Assembly: GCA_903834765.1 (NCBI GenBank)
Contig: CAILKE010000002.1
Span: 1-64,000 of the forward strand
Length of the DNA: 64,000 nucleotides
From: an uncultured Bacteroidota bacterium
Lineage (GTDB): Bacteria > Bacteroidota > Bacteroidia > B-17B0 > Aurantibacillaceae
Reading direction: 5' to 3'
Part shown: in pieces, positions 1 to 9,171 of the stretch
Layout: every line of letters starts with the position of its first letter
Numbering within the stretch: the stretch's first letter is position 1
Position numbers and translations under genes: made by a program
The notes under the pieces: generated by a model
What the model was told of the DNA's origin: nothing
The model's database searches: none
Seen by the model: the letters and a program-made list of their open reading frames with translations, nothing else

Positions 1-195
1 AAAATTAAAAAACTGAATTAAGGCGTTACATTTGCCAAAAATCATTTTTTATAATTTGTTATTCTGCTATTAAAACGCGCCATTTTAACATAAAATAAAC
101 ATCAATAACTGTTTATTTTAGTAGATTTATCATTGAATTGTTAATTCAATATTTCAACCCATAATTAAATAAAATATCTGATAACAAATAATCAA

Positions 196-2184
196 ATGAG
201 GCTAATATTTTTTATACTTTCATTAGTCATATCTAATTTAATTTATAGCCAATTAAATTTAGAATTGAAAGAAAAATATACCTCAAATTGGTCAATTTCA
301 GACAAAAAAAAATTAGAGAATGCGGATCGTTATTATAGTAACCAAGAATATTTATTTGCAAGGCCAATATATGATAGTTTATACAAAGCACATAAAAGCA
401 ATTTATACATTAGCTATTTACTGGGCTCTTGTGATACTTATGATTCCAGGTACCATGTAAACTCTGAATTTTTAATCAAAGCAGCAGAATCTATAAAGTC
501 AGATCTTGTAGATTATGATTATTTTTTAGGAAGAGCTTATGAATTTAATAACAAAGAAGCAGATGCTATTATTCAATTTGAAAAATACAAATTGAACCCA
601 TTAAACAAAGCATTAAAAGACGAAGTTGAACATCAAATAAATAGTTGTAAAAACTCTATTTTATTTGAAAAAAAATCAGCGGTAGCTAAAGTTACAAATA
701 TCGGAGCTCCTGTAAATTCAAGTGGTTCAGAGTATACTCCTGTTTTTCCTTCAAACGAATCATTTATGGTTTTTACATACCGTGGAGAAAAATCAATAGG
801 AGGTAAACAATTACTGCCAAATAAAATAAATGAAAAATATGGTATCTATTTCGAAGACATTATGATCTCTTATAAAAATGATACAAATAATTGGACCGAA
901 CCAAAACATTTAAATACGCTTAATACTAGCGGACACGATGCCGTTATTTCAATATCACATGATGGACAAAAATTGTTTATATACAAAAATATAGGTATCG
1001 GAAATGGCGATATTTATATGAGTAAATTAAATGGTTTGAACTGGAGTATCCCTGAAAAAGTTAAAGGTATTAATTCCAACTTTTGGGAAGGGAGTATGTG
1101 CTTATCACCCGATGAAAAAATAATTTATTTTTCAAGTGAACGTCAAGGCGGTTATGGTGGAAGAGATATTTATTTTGCAAAAATAATGCCTAATGGAACT
1201 TGGGGTAATGTTAAGAACTTAGGCCCTGAAATAAATACGAAATATGATGAAGATGCGCCATTTATTCATTCTGATGGTAAGACCTTGTTTTTTGCATCTA
1301 CAGGGCATAATTCCATTGGTGGTTATGATATTTTTAAAAGTGAAATGAAACATGGCAAGTGGTCTTTACCCTATAATGTTGGTAAACCTGTCAACACCGC
1401 ACAAGATGATAAATTTTATGTGGTTTCATCGGATGGAGAAAGGGGCTACTACTCATCTGAAAAAAAAGATGGTTTTGGTCAACAAGATATTTATATGGTT
1501 GAGCCAGGATTATTTGGTAAACCTACTGCGCTCGTTATGGTTACTGGAAATGTGACATATGACAATAAACCAATCAAAGCTGATATTTTTGTTCGTTCAA
1601 AATTAAACCGAAAAGATTTTTCAGGTATTTTCAATTCCAACTCAATAACTGGAAATTACTTGGTAAACCTACCTTCCGGAAACGAATATGAAATTGTTTA
1701 TCGATATTTAAATACAACTATTACTAAAGATATTTCTACTGCAAAAATAGATTCATTTGCTAAACTTGAAATTAATTCAGAGTTATTTTCTGATGAATTT
1801 TTAAGATTAAATTATGCCAAAGTAGATTCATCGGATCTTAAACCTGATGATTTTGCAAGCATTGGATTAACTGAAGATGAATTATTTTCTAAGTTTGGAA
1901 ATACCGTTATTGATAGTCTTTATTATTCAGTTCAAATTGGCGCTTATAAACTTATTGAAAATTTTAATTATTCTAAACTAATTGGCTTACCTAAAGCTCT
2001 GCGTAAAACTTTTTCGGATAACATAACACGGTTTACCCTAGGCAGTTATAATAATCTAAATGAAACGGTTATGATGTTATCTAAGGCAAAAAAAAACGGT
2101 ATAAAAGATGCATTTATCATTGCATTATATAAAGATAAGCGCTATTATTTTAAAGAATTAATAAATCAACATATCCTAAAATAA
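196..2184 (+). CDS. Secreted PD40 beta-propeller protein with C-terminal SPOR-like domain
   Basis: A signal peptide (about residues 1-19, ending at SQ) is followed by a TPR-like helical region (about 35-150). Next come WD40-like PD40 repeats (about 170-430) with the usual signatures GGYGGRDIYFA, GGYDIFKSE and GFGQQDIYMV. A short beta-rich regulatory-like segment follows, and the last 80 residues begin YYSVQIGAY, typical of a SPOR (peptidoglycan-binding) fold. Bacteroidota proteins with this TPR-PD40 layout usually end in an OmpA domain (PorE type, a T9SS-linked peptidoglycan anchor). Here SPOR seems to replace it, so a periplasmic envelope role near peptidoglycan is inferred. No partner gene is adjacent. 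The ATG at 196 gives a good signal peptide. Domains are fairly sure; the function is not known. Confidence 0.8.
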   Translation: MRLIFFILSLVISNLIYSQLNLELKEKYTSNWSISDKKKLENADRYYSNQEYLFARPIYDSLYKAHKSNLYISYLLGSCDTYDSRYHVNSEFLIKAAESIKSDLVDYDYFLGRAYEFNNKEADAIIQFEKYKLNPLNKALKDEVEHQINSCKNSILFEKKSAVAKVTNIGAPVNSSGSEYTPVFPSNESFMVFTYRGEKSIGGKQLLPNKINEKYGIYFEDIMISYKNDTNNWTEPKHLNTLNTSGHDAVISISHDGQKLFIYKNIGIGNGDIYMSKLNGLNWSIPEKVKGINSNFWEGSMCLSPDEKIIYFSSERQGGYGGRDIYFAKIMPNGTWGNVKNLGPEINTKYDEDAPFIHSDGKTLFFASTGHNSIGGYDIFKSEMKHGKWSLPYNVGKPVNTAQDDKFYVVSSDGERGYYSSEKKDGFGQQDIYMVEPGLFGKPTALVMVTGNVTYDNKPIKADIFVRSKLNRKDFSGIFNSNSITGNYLVNLPSGNEYEIVYRYLNTTITKDISTAKIDSFAKLEINSELFSDEFLRLNYAKVDSSDLKPDDFASIGLTEDELFSKFGNTVIDSLYYSVQIGAYKLIENFNYSKLIGLPKALRKTFSDNITRFTLGSYNNLNETVMMLSKAKKNGIKDAFIIALYKDKRYYFKELINQHILK

Positions 2185-2356
2185 TTTTTGGATTATCAAC
2201 TAAGCAATTATTGCCTTCCTTTTAATTCTGTTAAGTATCTAAAATTAGTAAAACAAATTAATCTAAGTTTATTGTATCAAGTATCTGGGTTACCTCAACT
2301 TAATTTAGGTGTTTGAACTAAAAGTTTAAAAAAGTCAATTTAAATTGATTACTGAT

Positions 2357-3259
2357 TTATTTTTTAATAAGCTCTTTATTCAAAGCATCTCGCATTTGCT
2401 TTGCTGTTTGCTTGCTATCATCATGGCTCCAACCTGGAGGACCAAACACATAATATAATTTATCTTTAAAGGTGATATCTTTTTTTAGATCATCTCTAAT
2501 TGCTTTCCACTCGTGAAAGACCATTGATACAGGATTATAGGTATTAATATTTTGAGTTAATCCGTATACGACTTTTTCTCGTTCTTCCTCTTTTGCAAAA
2601 GTTCCAAATAATCTGTCCCAAATAATAAAAACCATACCCATGTTTTTATCTAAGTATATTGTATTACTGGCGTGATGCACGCGATGGTGAGAAGGAGTAG
2701 ACATTACCCACTCAATCACACCTAATTTTCCAACTGTTTTTGTATGGATTAGTATTCCATAAATTTGAGTAGCGGCATACATAAACATCACATCCAACGG
2801 ATTAAATCCTACTAATGATAAGGGAATAAAATACATGAAGCGATATAGCGGCTGAAAAACAGAGGAGCGGAATCCAACCGTTAAGTTAAATTCTTCTGAC
2901 GAATGATGCGTGACATGCACTGCCCAAAACAATCGACAATAGTGATCTACCCTATGAAGCCAATAAAATAAAAAATCTTGGGAAATAAGTAAAAGAGTCC
3001 AATACAAAATTGGATGTGTTAATTTATTAATGCTACAAAACTGAAATTGATAAAAAAACCACAACACACCTAAACAAATACCTCGCACTAAAATATCTAG
3101 CGAAAAATTAAGTGAAGTTAAATAGACGTTTGCTAATAAGCCTTTAGTAGTATAGTATTTTTTGTGATGCAAATAGCTATACAGAATTTCAATACCAATA
3201 ACGATGGTATAGATAGGAATAGATAATTTGATGAGGAATGCTTCTCTAAATTCGTTCAT
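2357..3259 (-). CDS. Sterol desaturase / fatty acid hydroxylase family membrane protein
   Basis: This 300-residue polytopic membrane protein carries the three histidine clusters of the di-iron fatty acid hydroxylase superfamily: H102-x3-H106 (LHRVDH), H115-x2-HH119 (HVTHHS) and HHRVHH near residue 193. These bind a non-haem di-iron centre that uses O2 to hydroxylate or desaturate lipid chains in the membrane. The substrate cannot be read from the sequence; in Bacteroidota such enzymes act on sterol-like, carotenoid or fatty acyl lipids. It is monocistronic, with a good -7 element just upstream on the minus strand. Family confidence is high, the exact reaction unknown. Confidence 0.85.
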   Translation of the reverse strand: MNEFREAFLIKLSIPIYTIVIGIEILYSYLHHKKYYTTKGLLANVYLTSLNFSLDILVRGICLGVLWFFYQFQFCSINKLTHPILYWTLLLISQDFLFYWLHRVDHYCRLFWAVHVTHHSSEEFNLTVGFRSSVFQPLYRFMYFIPLSLVGFNPLDVMFMYAATQIYGILIHTKTVGKLGVIEWVMSTPSHHRVHHASNTIYLDKNMGMVFIIWDRLFGTFAKEEEREKVVYGLTQNINTYNPVSMVFHEWKAIRDDLKKDITFKDKLYYVFGPPGWSHDDSKQTAKQMRDALNKELIKK

Positions 3260-3540
3260 GCGCCTTGAGTTGCAAAGATATGAATAATTAGTACGTGCAA
3301 GAAACTTAGTCTAGGATAAGAAAACTTCAAGTTTGAGGCTTGCGATGCCGCTCCAGTGGCTTAAATAATGGGAGTTTGCTACTTGTACTGAGCGAAGTAG
3401 AAGTGACGCAAATGACCATTTTTAAGGTGAATATAACGCTGAAATTGTAGTTTTCTAGCCGATACTAATTAATAGTGTAAAGTGAATAACTAAATACCGA
3501 ACCATTCCATATTCGCAAAACAAAACATAAATTAGCTCCT
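3260..3540. other. Intergenic region, no gene seen
   Basis: These 281 bases separate two divergent genes. The left end holds the promoter of the hydroxylase gene. The middle (about 3340-3410) is richer in G/C than its surroundings and contains a small imperfect palindrome around tactgagcgaagta, reminiscent of interspersed repeat debris. No open reading frame of note, tRNA or riboswitch-like fold was recognised. Confidence 0.5.
3273..3300 (-). promoter_or_regulatory. Candidate Bacteroidota promoter of the hydroxylase gene
   Basis: On the minus strand TATCTTTG (3280-3273) matches TAnnTTTG exactly, and a TTG at 3300-3298 lies 17 bases upstream as a partial -33 element. The -7 box sits about 13 bases before the ATG, so the leader would be very short. 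This is a pattern match only; no start site is known. Confidence 0.45.
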
Positions 3541-4314
3541 ATGAATTTTGGTATTTGTACATTAAGCGTAATCCCTTGTCGCAAAGAGCCTAGTAGTGCT
3601 AGCGAAATGGTTACCCAATTATTATTTGGCGAAACCTACACTATTATAGAAGATAGGGAAGACTGGCTTAGTATTATCACCGATTACGATCAATACCCTT
3701 GCTGGATAAGTGCTAAGCAGCATACTCGCTTGACTCAAGCTGAATATAAAAATTTAACCATCCAAACACTTAGTTCAGAATTAGTGCAAGTGATAAATAA
3801 TACCTTTAATCAGTCTGTTTTCCCAATCACAATTGGTGCTTCATTGCCTAATTTCAAAGATCATAAAGCAACAATTGGCGACGTCAATTACTCCTTTGAA
3901 GGGCAAACAACAAACATCACTCAAAAAAAATCTATTGAAGATCTCAAACAAACAGCGTATGTATTTTTAAACGCACCGTATTTGTGGGGTGGACGAAGTC
4001 CTTTTGGAATTGACTGTTCCGGATTTACACAATTAGTGTATAAATTAAATGGTTATTCCTTACCAAGAGATGCCAGTCAGCAGGTGGAATTAGGCGTTCC
4101 TCTCAGTTTTGTGGAAGAAGCCGAAGCGGGCGATTTAGCCTTTTTTGATAATGAACAAGGTGCTATTGTGCATGTTGGATTGGTATTAGATAATCAGCAC
4201 ATCATTCATGCAAGTGGCTGCGTGCGTATTGATAAATTTGACCATTACGGTATCTTTAGCTCCGATACTAAAAAATACACTCACATGCTAAGAGTCATAA
4301 AAAAAATCATTTAA
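3541..4314 (+). CDS. NlpC/P60 family peptidoglycan endopeptidase with N-terminal SH3 domain
   Basis: An N-terminal SH3b-like region (about residues 1-70, with HTRL after the WISAKQ turn) precedes an NlpC/P60 papain-fold domain (about 135-255). The motif WGGRSPFGIDCSGF holds the catalytic cysteine C159. The catalytic histidine is H211 in VHVGLVL, and the third polar residue falls in HIIHASG. Family members cleave D-Glu-diaminopimelate bonds in peptide stems. No signal peptide is visible from this ATG, and no upstream in-frame extension was apparent, so it may act on muropeptides in the cytoplasm, like the well-known Bacteroidota Spr/YkfC relatives, or be exported another way. It stands alone. 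Confidence 0.9.
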   Translation: MNFGICTLSVIPCRKEPSSASEMVTQLLFGETYTIIEDREDWLSIITDYDQYPCWISAKQHTRLTQAEYKNLTIQTLSSELVQVINNTFNQSVFPITIGASLPNFKDHKATIGDVNYSFEGQTTNITQKKSIEDLKQTAYVFLNAPYLWGGRSPFGIDCSGFTQLVYKLNGYSLPRDASQQVELGVPLSFVEEAEAGDLAFFDNEQGAIVHVGLVLDNQHIIHASGCVRIDKFDHYGIFSSDTKKYTHMLRVIKKII

Positions 4315-4387
4315 GTGAAAGGGACTCAAAGGACTGGAGGGATATTAAAGACATAGTAAATTCTATTAAAATAAAAATACAGTTTCG

Positions 4388-4395
4388 TATATTTG
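4388..4395 (+). promoter_or_regulatory. Candidate -7 element upstream of the alpha-oxoamine synthase gene
   Basis: TATATTTG matches TAnnTTTG exactly and would start transcription near 4401, giving a leader of about 75 bases. No clear TTTG -33 box was found at the expected distance. Chance matches are common in A/T-rich DNA. Confidence 0.4.
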
Positions 4396-4476
4396 CACTA
4401 GATTACAAATTTTAAACGATCACATTAACTAAATTTCTAATTCACTCATTCAAAAATTTCTAATTCAAAAATTGTT

Positions 4477-5736
4477 ATGAAAGATATATTCTCAAAAATC
4501 GAAAAAAGCATGGGACCTATAGGAGAGCATTCTAAAGCATCTCACGGTTATTTTACATTTCCCAAATTAGAAGGAGATGTTGCGCCTCACATGAATTTTA
4601 GAGGGAAATCCTTATTAAACTGGAGTTTAAATAATTATTTAGGTCTAGCCAATCATCCTGAAGTTCGTCAGGCAGATATAGACGGTGCTGCTAAATTTGG
4701 TTTAGCCTTACCTATGGGTGCTCGTATGATGAGTGGAAACTCTGACTTGCACGAAGAATTAGAAAGAGGCTTAGCAGCATTATCAAAAAAAGAAGATGCA
4801 ATTCTTTGTAACTTTGGTTATCAAGCAATGGTGTCTGCAATTGACTCATTAGTTGACAGACATGATGTAATTGTTTATGATGCAGAAAGTCATGCGTGCA
4901 TATTAGACGGTGTTCGTTTACATATGGGTAAGCGTTATGTATTTAAACACAACGATGTTGAAGATTGCGAAAAGCAATTAGAACGCGCTACAAAATTAGC
5001 TGAAACAACTGGTGGTGGTATTTTAGTAATCACTGAAGGTGTATTTGGTATGCGTGGTGACCAAGGTAAATTAAAAGAAATTGTTGCATTAAAGAAAAAA
5101 TTCAACTTCCGTTTATTTGTGGATGATGCACATGGTATTGGCACAATGGGCCCAACGGGCGGTGGTACTGGCGAAGAGCAAGGTTGCCAAGATGGTATCG
5201 ATGTTTATTTTGGAACATTCGCTAAATCATTTGCCTTAATTGGTGGATTTATAAGTTCTTCTAAACAAGTAGTTACTTATTTGAGATACAACATGCGTTC
5301 TCAGATATTTGCTAAATCATTGCCAATGCCTTTAGTATATGGCTTATTAAAGCGTTTAGAATTAATTAATAAGCACCCGGAATATCGCATCAAATTATGG
5401 GAAGTAGCTAAAGCCTTACAAAAAGGTTTAGTAGATGCAGGTTTTGATATTGGTGTTACCAATACACCTGTAACACCAGTCTACATGCGTGGTTCTATTC
5501 CAGAAGCAACAAACATGGTGATTGATTTGCGTGAAAATCATGGCATCTTTTGCTCTATGGTAGTTTATCCTGTAATTCCAAAAGGGATGATTATTTTACG
5601 TTTAATTCCAACAGCTTTACATACGATGGAAGATGTGAACAGAACAATTAAAAGTTTCAGCTCTATTAAAGATAAATTATATGGTGGCGAATATGCTGCT
5701 GATGAAATCAGAGAAGGTTTTTCTCAAGCTTTATAA
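4477..5736 (+). CDS. Alpha-oxoamine synthase (serine palmitoyltransferase-like)
   Basis: This 419-residue PLP enzyme belongs to the alpha-oxoamine synthase family (serine palmitoyltransferase, KBL, BioF, ALA synthase). It shows SLNNYLGLANHP near the N-terminus, the cofactor-binding aspartate in FVDDAHGIGTMGPTGGG, and the PLP lysine K250 in FGTFAKSFALIGGF. These enzymes condense an amino acid with an acyl thioester, releasing CO2. The sequence looks most like the Bacteroidota serine palmitoyltransferase group that starts sphingolipid synthesis. The related cysteate acyltransferase of sulfonolipid synthesis cannot be excluded. Glycine C-acetyltransferase (kbl) is less likely, since no threonine dehydrogenase is adjacent. 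It is monocistronic, ending at a strong bidirectional hairpin. Confidence 0.8.
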   Translation: MKDIFSKIEKSMGPIGEHSKASHGYFTFPKLEGDVAPHMNFRGKSLLNWSLNNYLGLANHPEVRQADIDGAAKFGLALPMGARMMSGNSDLHEELERGLAALSKKEDAILCNFGYQAMVSAIDSLVDRHDVIVYDAESHACILDGVRLHMGKRYVFKHNDVEDCEKQLERATKLAETTGGGILVITEGVFGMRGDQGKLKEIVALKKKFNFRLFVDDAHGIGTMGPTGGGTGEEQGCQDGIDVYFGTFAKSFALIGGFISSSKQVVTYLRYNMRSQIFAKSLPMPLVYGLLKRLELINKHPEYRIKLWEVAKALQKGLVDAGFDIGVTNTPVTPVYMRGSIPEATNMVIDLRENHGIFCSMVVYPVIPKGMIILRLIPTALHTMEDVNRTIKSFSSIKDKLYGGEYAADEIREGFSQAL

Positions 5737-5756
5737 TATAAAATACAATTATTAAA

Positions 5757-5789
5757 CAAAAGCGTTGAATTAAATATTCAACGCTTTTG
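5757..5789. terminator. Bidirectional rho-independent terminator
   Basis: A perfect 14-bp stem (5757-5770 with 5776-5789) and 5-base loop lies between two convergent genes. It is flanked by an A-run on the left and TTGTTTT on the right, so it can serve both. Confidence 0.85.
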
Positions 5790-5794
5790 TTGTT

Positions 5795-6178
5795 TTAACC
5801 AACAGCAATAACTGATATCTCTACGTTAACATCTAAAGGCAATCTTACTACTTGAACCGTTTCTCTTGCAGGGAAATTGCCTGTAAAAAAAGATCCGTAC
5901 ACTTCATTCATCGCTGCAAAATCATCCATATTTTTCATAAAGATGGTTGTCTTTACAACTTGTGTTAAATCCATACCCGCTTCTTTTAAAATAGCAGATA
6001 CATTTTCCATTACTTTTTGAGTTTCGTTTTTAATATTGTCTAAAACAAGTGCACCTGTTTTAGCATCTTTAGCTACTTGCCCCGAAACAAACAACATATT
6101 GCCGGCTGGTACAATATTAGCATGACTGTATGGACCTATTGGCGCTGGGGCATTTGGAGAAGTGATGACTTTTTTCAT
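5795..6178 (-). CDS. ridA: RidA family reactive intermediate deaminase
   Basis: At 127 residues this matches the YjgF/YER057c/UK114 (RidA) family in length and motifs: APAPIGPYSHA at the N-terminus, LFVSGQVA, the catalytic-site arginine in FPARETVQV and VEISVIAVG at the end. RidA is a trimeric cytosolic enzyme that hydrolyses enamine/imine intermediates from PLP-dependent dehydratases, protecting PLP enzymes. It is transcribed toward the alpha-oxoamine synthase gene. It lies just downstream of the citrate synthase terminator, so it is probably an independent unit. Confidence 0.95.
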   Translation of the reverse strand: MKKVITSPNAPAPIGPYSHANIVPAGNMLFVSGQVAKDAKTGALVLDNIKNETQKVMENVSAILKEAGMDLTQVVKTTIFMKNMDDFAAMNEVYGSFFTGNFPARETVQVVRLPLDVNVEISVIAVG

Positions 6179-6217
6179 AAGGTATATTTTTGCTATTAAT
6201 TTTAATTATTGGTTATA

Positions 6218-6247
6218 AAAAAACCCATCAAAAAATGATGGGTTTTT
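6218..6247 (-). terminator. Rho-independent terminator of citrate synthase gene
   Basis: An 11-bp perfect stem (6220-6230 with 6236-6246) around an AAAAA loop lies 20 bases past the citrate synthase stop. Read on the minus strand it is followed by a T-run. Confidence 0.85.
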
Positions 6248-6265
6248 ATTTGTGTTATTATAGTA

Positions 6266-7588
6266 TTATACTTTAGCTTCTTGTGCTTTTTTGATAATAG
6301 CTTTTATATTTTCAGTAGTAGTAGAGTTTGGTCTTTCAATAGCAGAACCAGTTGCTCTATCCCAAATTAAACTTGCTAATACACCTAAGGCACGTGATAC
6401 ACCGAATAGTACTGTATAAAAATCATACTCATGCATGCCATAGTGAACTAATAACGCACCAGAGTGGGCATCTACGTTAGGCCAAGGATTTTTAATTTTG
6501 CCTGTGCTTTCTAAAATTGGAGGCGCTACTTCATATACCATTTGTACGATTTCGCAAATGTTATCGTGTTTGATATATGTTTTATAAAAATCTTGTTGAG
6601 CAGTAAAGCGAGGATCTGTTTTACGCAATACTGCGTGACCATATCCAGGAACTACTTTTCCTTCCGCTAATGTTTGTTTGATGTATTCTGCAATTTGTTC
6701 TTTAGTTGGTAAACCACCACCTAAATTTTCTTTCAATTCCATGATCCAACTTAATACTTCTTGATTTGCTAAACCGTGTAACGGACCTGCTAAACCATTC
6801 ATACCAGCTGCAAACGCTAAATAAGGATCACTTAATGCCGAACCCACTAAGTGAGTAGCATGAGCAGAAACGTTTCCTCCTTCATGATCAACGTGTATAG
6901 TTAAATATAAACGCATTAAACGTTTCATATCAAACTCTTCATAACCTAACATGTGTGCGAAATTTGCTGCCCAGTCTAATTTATGATCTGGCTCAATATG
7001 AACTCCACCTTTGTATTTACGACGGTAGATATATGCTGCAATACGAGGTAAACGTGCAATTAAATTCATTGAATCTTCATACACATAATCCCAATAATCT
7101 TTTTTATTAATTCCCTTTGCATATGCTTTAGCAAACAAACTTTCTGTTTGCATAGCCATGATACCAACAACGAATTGTGTCATAGGATGCGCATCAGTTG
7201 GTAATTTTTCAATGACATCAAATACGTGTTTTGGAACATTGCTACGTTTTTGCCATTCGTTCGTAATAAAGCTAACATCATCTTGAGTTGGTAATTCACC
7301 TACTAACATTAAATAGAAAATGCCCTCTGGCAATGGTTCGGTGCCACCTGGTGCTTTTGGTAATTTCTCACGTAATTCAGGAATAGAGTAACCTCTGAAA
7401 CGAATGCCTTCTTCAGGGTCTAGTTTAGAAGTTTCTGTCACCATTCCAATCATCCCCTTCATACCTTGGTATGCCTGAGCTATAGTAATTTCACCTAATT
7501 TAACATCACCATGATTTTTGATGATGTCTTTTATTTCTGCAGCTAAAGGCACTGCTTTTTCGCGAAACTTATCTTTTAATCTGTCCAT
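6266..7588 (-). CDS. gltA: Citrate synthase, eukaryotic/mitochondrial-like type
   Basis: This enzyme condenses acetyl-CoA and oxaloacetate to citrate, the entry step of the TCA cycle. The three catalytic residues are visible in their motifs: His in GPLHGLANQEV, His in PGYGHAVLRKTDPRF and Asp in PNVDAHSGALL. The CoA-binding C-terminal motif DRATGSAIERPNS is also present. The sequence resembles mitochondrial citrate synthase rather than the E. coli hexameric type. I chose the ATG at 7588 (MDRLKDKF, 440 residues) over a TTG at 7609. It is followed by its own terminator and appears monocistronic. Confidence 0.95.
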   Translation of the reverse strand: MDRLKDKFREKAVPLAAEIKDIIKNHGDVKLGEITIAQAYQGMKGMIGMVTETSKLDPEEGIRFRGYSIPELREKLPKAPGGTEPLPEGIFYLMLVGELPTQDDVSFITNEWQKRSNVPKHVFDVIEKLPTDAHPMTQFVVGIMAMQTESLFAKAYAKGINKKDYWDYVYEDSMNLIARLPRIAAYIYRRKYKGGVHIEPDHKLDWAANFAHMLGYEEFDMKRLMRLYLTIHVDHEGGNVSAHATHLVGSALSDPYLAFAAGMNGLAGPLHGLANQEVLSWIMELKENLGGGLPTKEQIAEYIKQTLAEGKVVPGYGHAVLRKTDPRFTAQQDFYKTYIKHDNICEIVQMVYEVAPPILESTGKIKNPWPNVDAHSGALLVHYGMHEYDFYTVLFGVSRALGVLASLIWDRATGSAIERPNSTTTENIKAIIKKAQEAKV

Positions 7589-7840
7589 TGTATGTCTATT
7601 AAATAACAATGTAAATTTATACAGTGTATTGGTTTAAACAAATTTAATTTCAATTATTTTTTGATAAATAATCATTTTTTATATTTTACTTAACTAAAAA
7701 TATAAAACATTAGATTTCGCAAACATTGATGGTCGGGTAGTTCAGGCAATTCAAAATTAAGCATTGAACATTCCGATTCATAGCATATTGTTCTTGAATA
7801 AATAATTGATAAAACACAAAACAATAGAAAGCTTAATAAT

Positions 7841-9046
7841 TTAAGCCTTTTCTATAATTACCGCGTAGCCTTGCCCAACGCCAATGCACATGGTTGCTAA
7901 GGCGTATTTTTTATTTTGAAGATTTAATTCAATGGCAGCGGAATTAATAATACGCGCACCACTCATTCCTAAGGGGTGCCCTAAAGCAATTGCACCGCCA
8001 TTGGGGTTAATGCGAGCATCGTTATCATCTAATTTCCATTGTCGCGTACATCCTAAAGCTTGTGCGGCAAAGGCTTCGTTCAATTCAATAATATCAATAT
8101 CATTCCATGTTAAACCAGCTTTTTTTAAAGCTAAATTTGCTGCTTCTACCGGGCCTAATCCCATAATACGAGGCTCCACACCAACAACTGCACTGCAAAC
8201 AATACGTGCTAAAGGCTGCAAACTATAAGTTTTAATAGCAGATTCACTTGCTAATAAAATAGCAGCGGCACCATCATTTAAGCCCGAGGCATTTCCTGCG
8301 GTTACAGTACCATCTTTTCTAAAAGATGCTTTTAATTTTTGTAAGCCTTCTAAGGTTGTATTTGGTTTAGCAAATTCATCTGTTTTAAAAATAACCGCAT
8401 CACCTTTTTTTTGTGGAATTTCAACAGGTATGATTTCTTTTTCAAATCGTCCTGAAGAAATAGCATTAGCTGCTTTTTTCTGACTCCATAAAGCAAAGGC
8501 ATCTTGATCTTCTCTGTTTATTTTTAGTAATTCAGCAACGTTTTCGGCTGTCTCGCCCATTGCATCAACACCATATTGTTCTTTTAATTTTGGATTAATG
8601 AAGCGCCACCCGAAACTTGTATCAAATAATTGTTGATCACGTCCAAAAGCAGAACTTGCTTTACTCATAACTAAAGGGCCACGCGTCATATTTTCTACAC
8701 CAGAAGCAATCATCAAATCAGCATCACCTAATTGTATGTAACGTCCTGCATCTGCAGTTGCAGCTAATCCAGAAGCACATAGGCGATTGATGGTTTGCCC
8801 AGGAACGGTTAACGGTAAGCCTGCCATAAGTGATGCCATACGGGCTACATTACGATTATCTTCGCCAGCCTGATTTGCACAACCCATAATCACATCAGCA
8901 ACTTTTGTCCAATCAACGGTTGGGTTTTTCAGCATTAATTCTTTTAAAACCAAAGTTGCTAAATCGTCTGTGCGAACTGTTGATAAAGTTCCTCCAAAGT
9001 TTCCGATAGCTGTTCTTACTCCGTTTATGATATAAGCCTGTTGCAT
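7841..9046 (-). CDS. Acetyl-CoA acyltransferase, PaaJ/PcaF (3-oxoadipyl-CoA thiolase)-like
   Basis: This 401-residue degradative thiolase has nucleophile C90 in INRLCASG, the histidine in GGAIALGHPLGMSGAR and the second cysteine in MCIGVGQG. Motifs such as GCANQAGEDNRNVARMA, FGWRFINP and LNEAFAAQALGC closely resemble 3-oxoadipyl-CoA thiolases (PaaJ/PcaF), which release acetyl-CoA (and succinyl-CoA from 3-oxoadipyl-CoA). No other phenylacetate or beta-ketoadipate genes are nearby, so it may serve as a general beta-oxidation thiolase. A good -7 element precedes it. The spacer to the citrate synthase gene holds no other gene. Confidence 0.88.
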   Translation of the reverse strand: MQQAYIINGVRTAIGNFGGTLSTVRTDDLATLVLKELMLKNPTVDWTKVADVIMGCANQAGEDNRNVARMASLMAGLPLTVPGQTINRLCASGLAATADAGRYIQLGDADLMIASGVENMTRGPLVMSKASSAFGRDQQLFDTSFGWRFINPKLKEQYGVDAMGETAENVAELLKINREDQDAFALWSQKKAANAISSGRFEKEIIPVEIPQKKGDAVIFKTDEFAKPNTTLEGLQKLKASFRKDGTVTAGNASGLNDGAAAILLASESAIKTYSLQPLARIVCSAVVGVEPRIMGLGPVEAANLALKKAGLTWNDIDIIELNEAFAAQALGCTRQWKLDDNDARINPNGGAIALGHPLGMSGARIINSAAIELNLQNKKYALATMCIGVGQGYAVIIEKA

Positions 9047-9071
9047 AGTTGTTGTTTTAAAAATATGAGTA

Positions 9072-9079
9072 CAAAAGTA
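9072..9079 (-). promoter_or_regulatory. Candidate -7 element of the thiolase gene
   Basis: On the minus strand this reads TACTTTTG, an exact TAnnTTTG match 26 bases before the thiolase ATG. No clear -33 box was found. Confidence 0.4.
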
Positions 9080-9155
9080 GGAGTTAATTTTTAACTGAAC
9101 CTTTAAATTGGCTTTTTATTAAAGAAAATATGCATCAACAATTGGCAATTTTTTT

Positions 9156-9163
9156 TATTTTTG
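9156..9163 (+). promoter_or_regulatory. Possible -7 element directly before the ferredoxin start
   Basis: TATTTTTG matches TAnnTTTG and ends 8 bases before the ATG at 9172. If real, the transcript would be leaderless or nearly so, and the upstream ATG at 9130 could not be the start. It lies in a T-rich run, so it may be chance. Confidence 0.25.
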
Positions 9164-9171
9164 TATTCCTT

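Noticed and set aside
3340-3410. G/C-richer stretch considered as a tRNA or small RNA
   Set aside because: No cloverleaf, T-loop or stable extended hairpin could be drawn.
7831-7846. Palindrome GCTTAA / TTAAGC as a terminator of the thiolase gene
   Set aside because: Only six pairs, A/T-rich, and it overlaps the stop codon; too weak.
7932-8228. Open frame on the plus strand opposite the thiolase gene
   Set aside because: It is a shadow of the thiolase codons with no recognisable protein motif or start signal; many similar antisense frames (for example 22106-22390 and 35317-35694) were dropped for the same reason.
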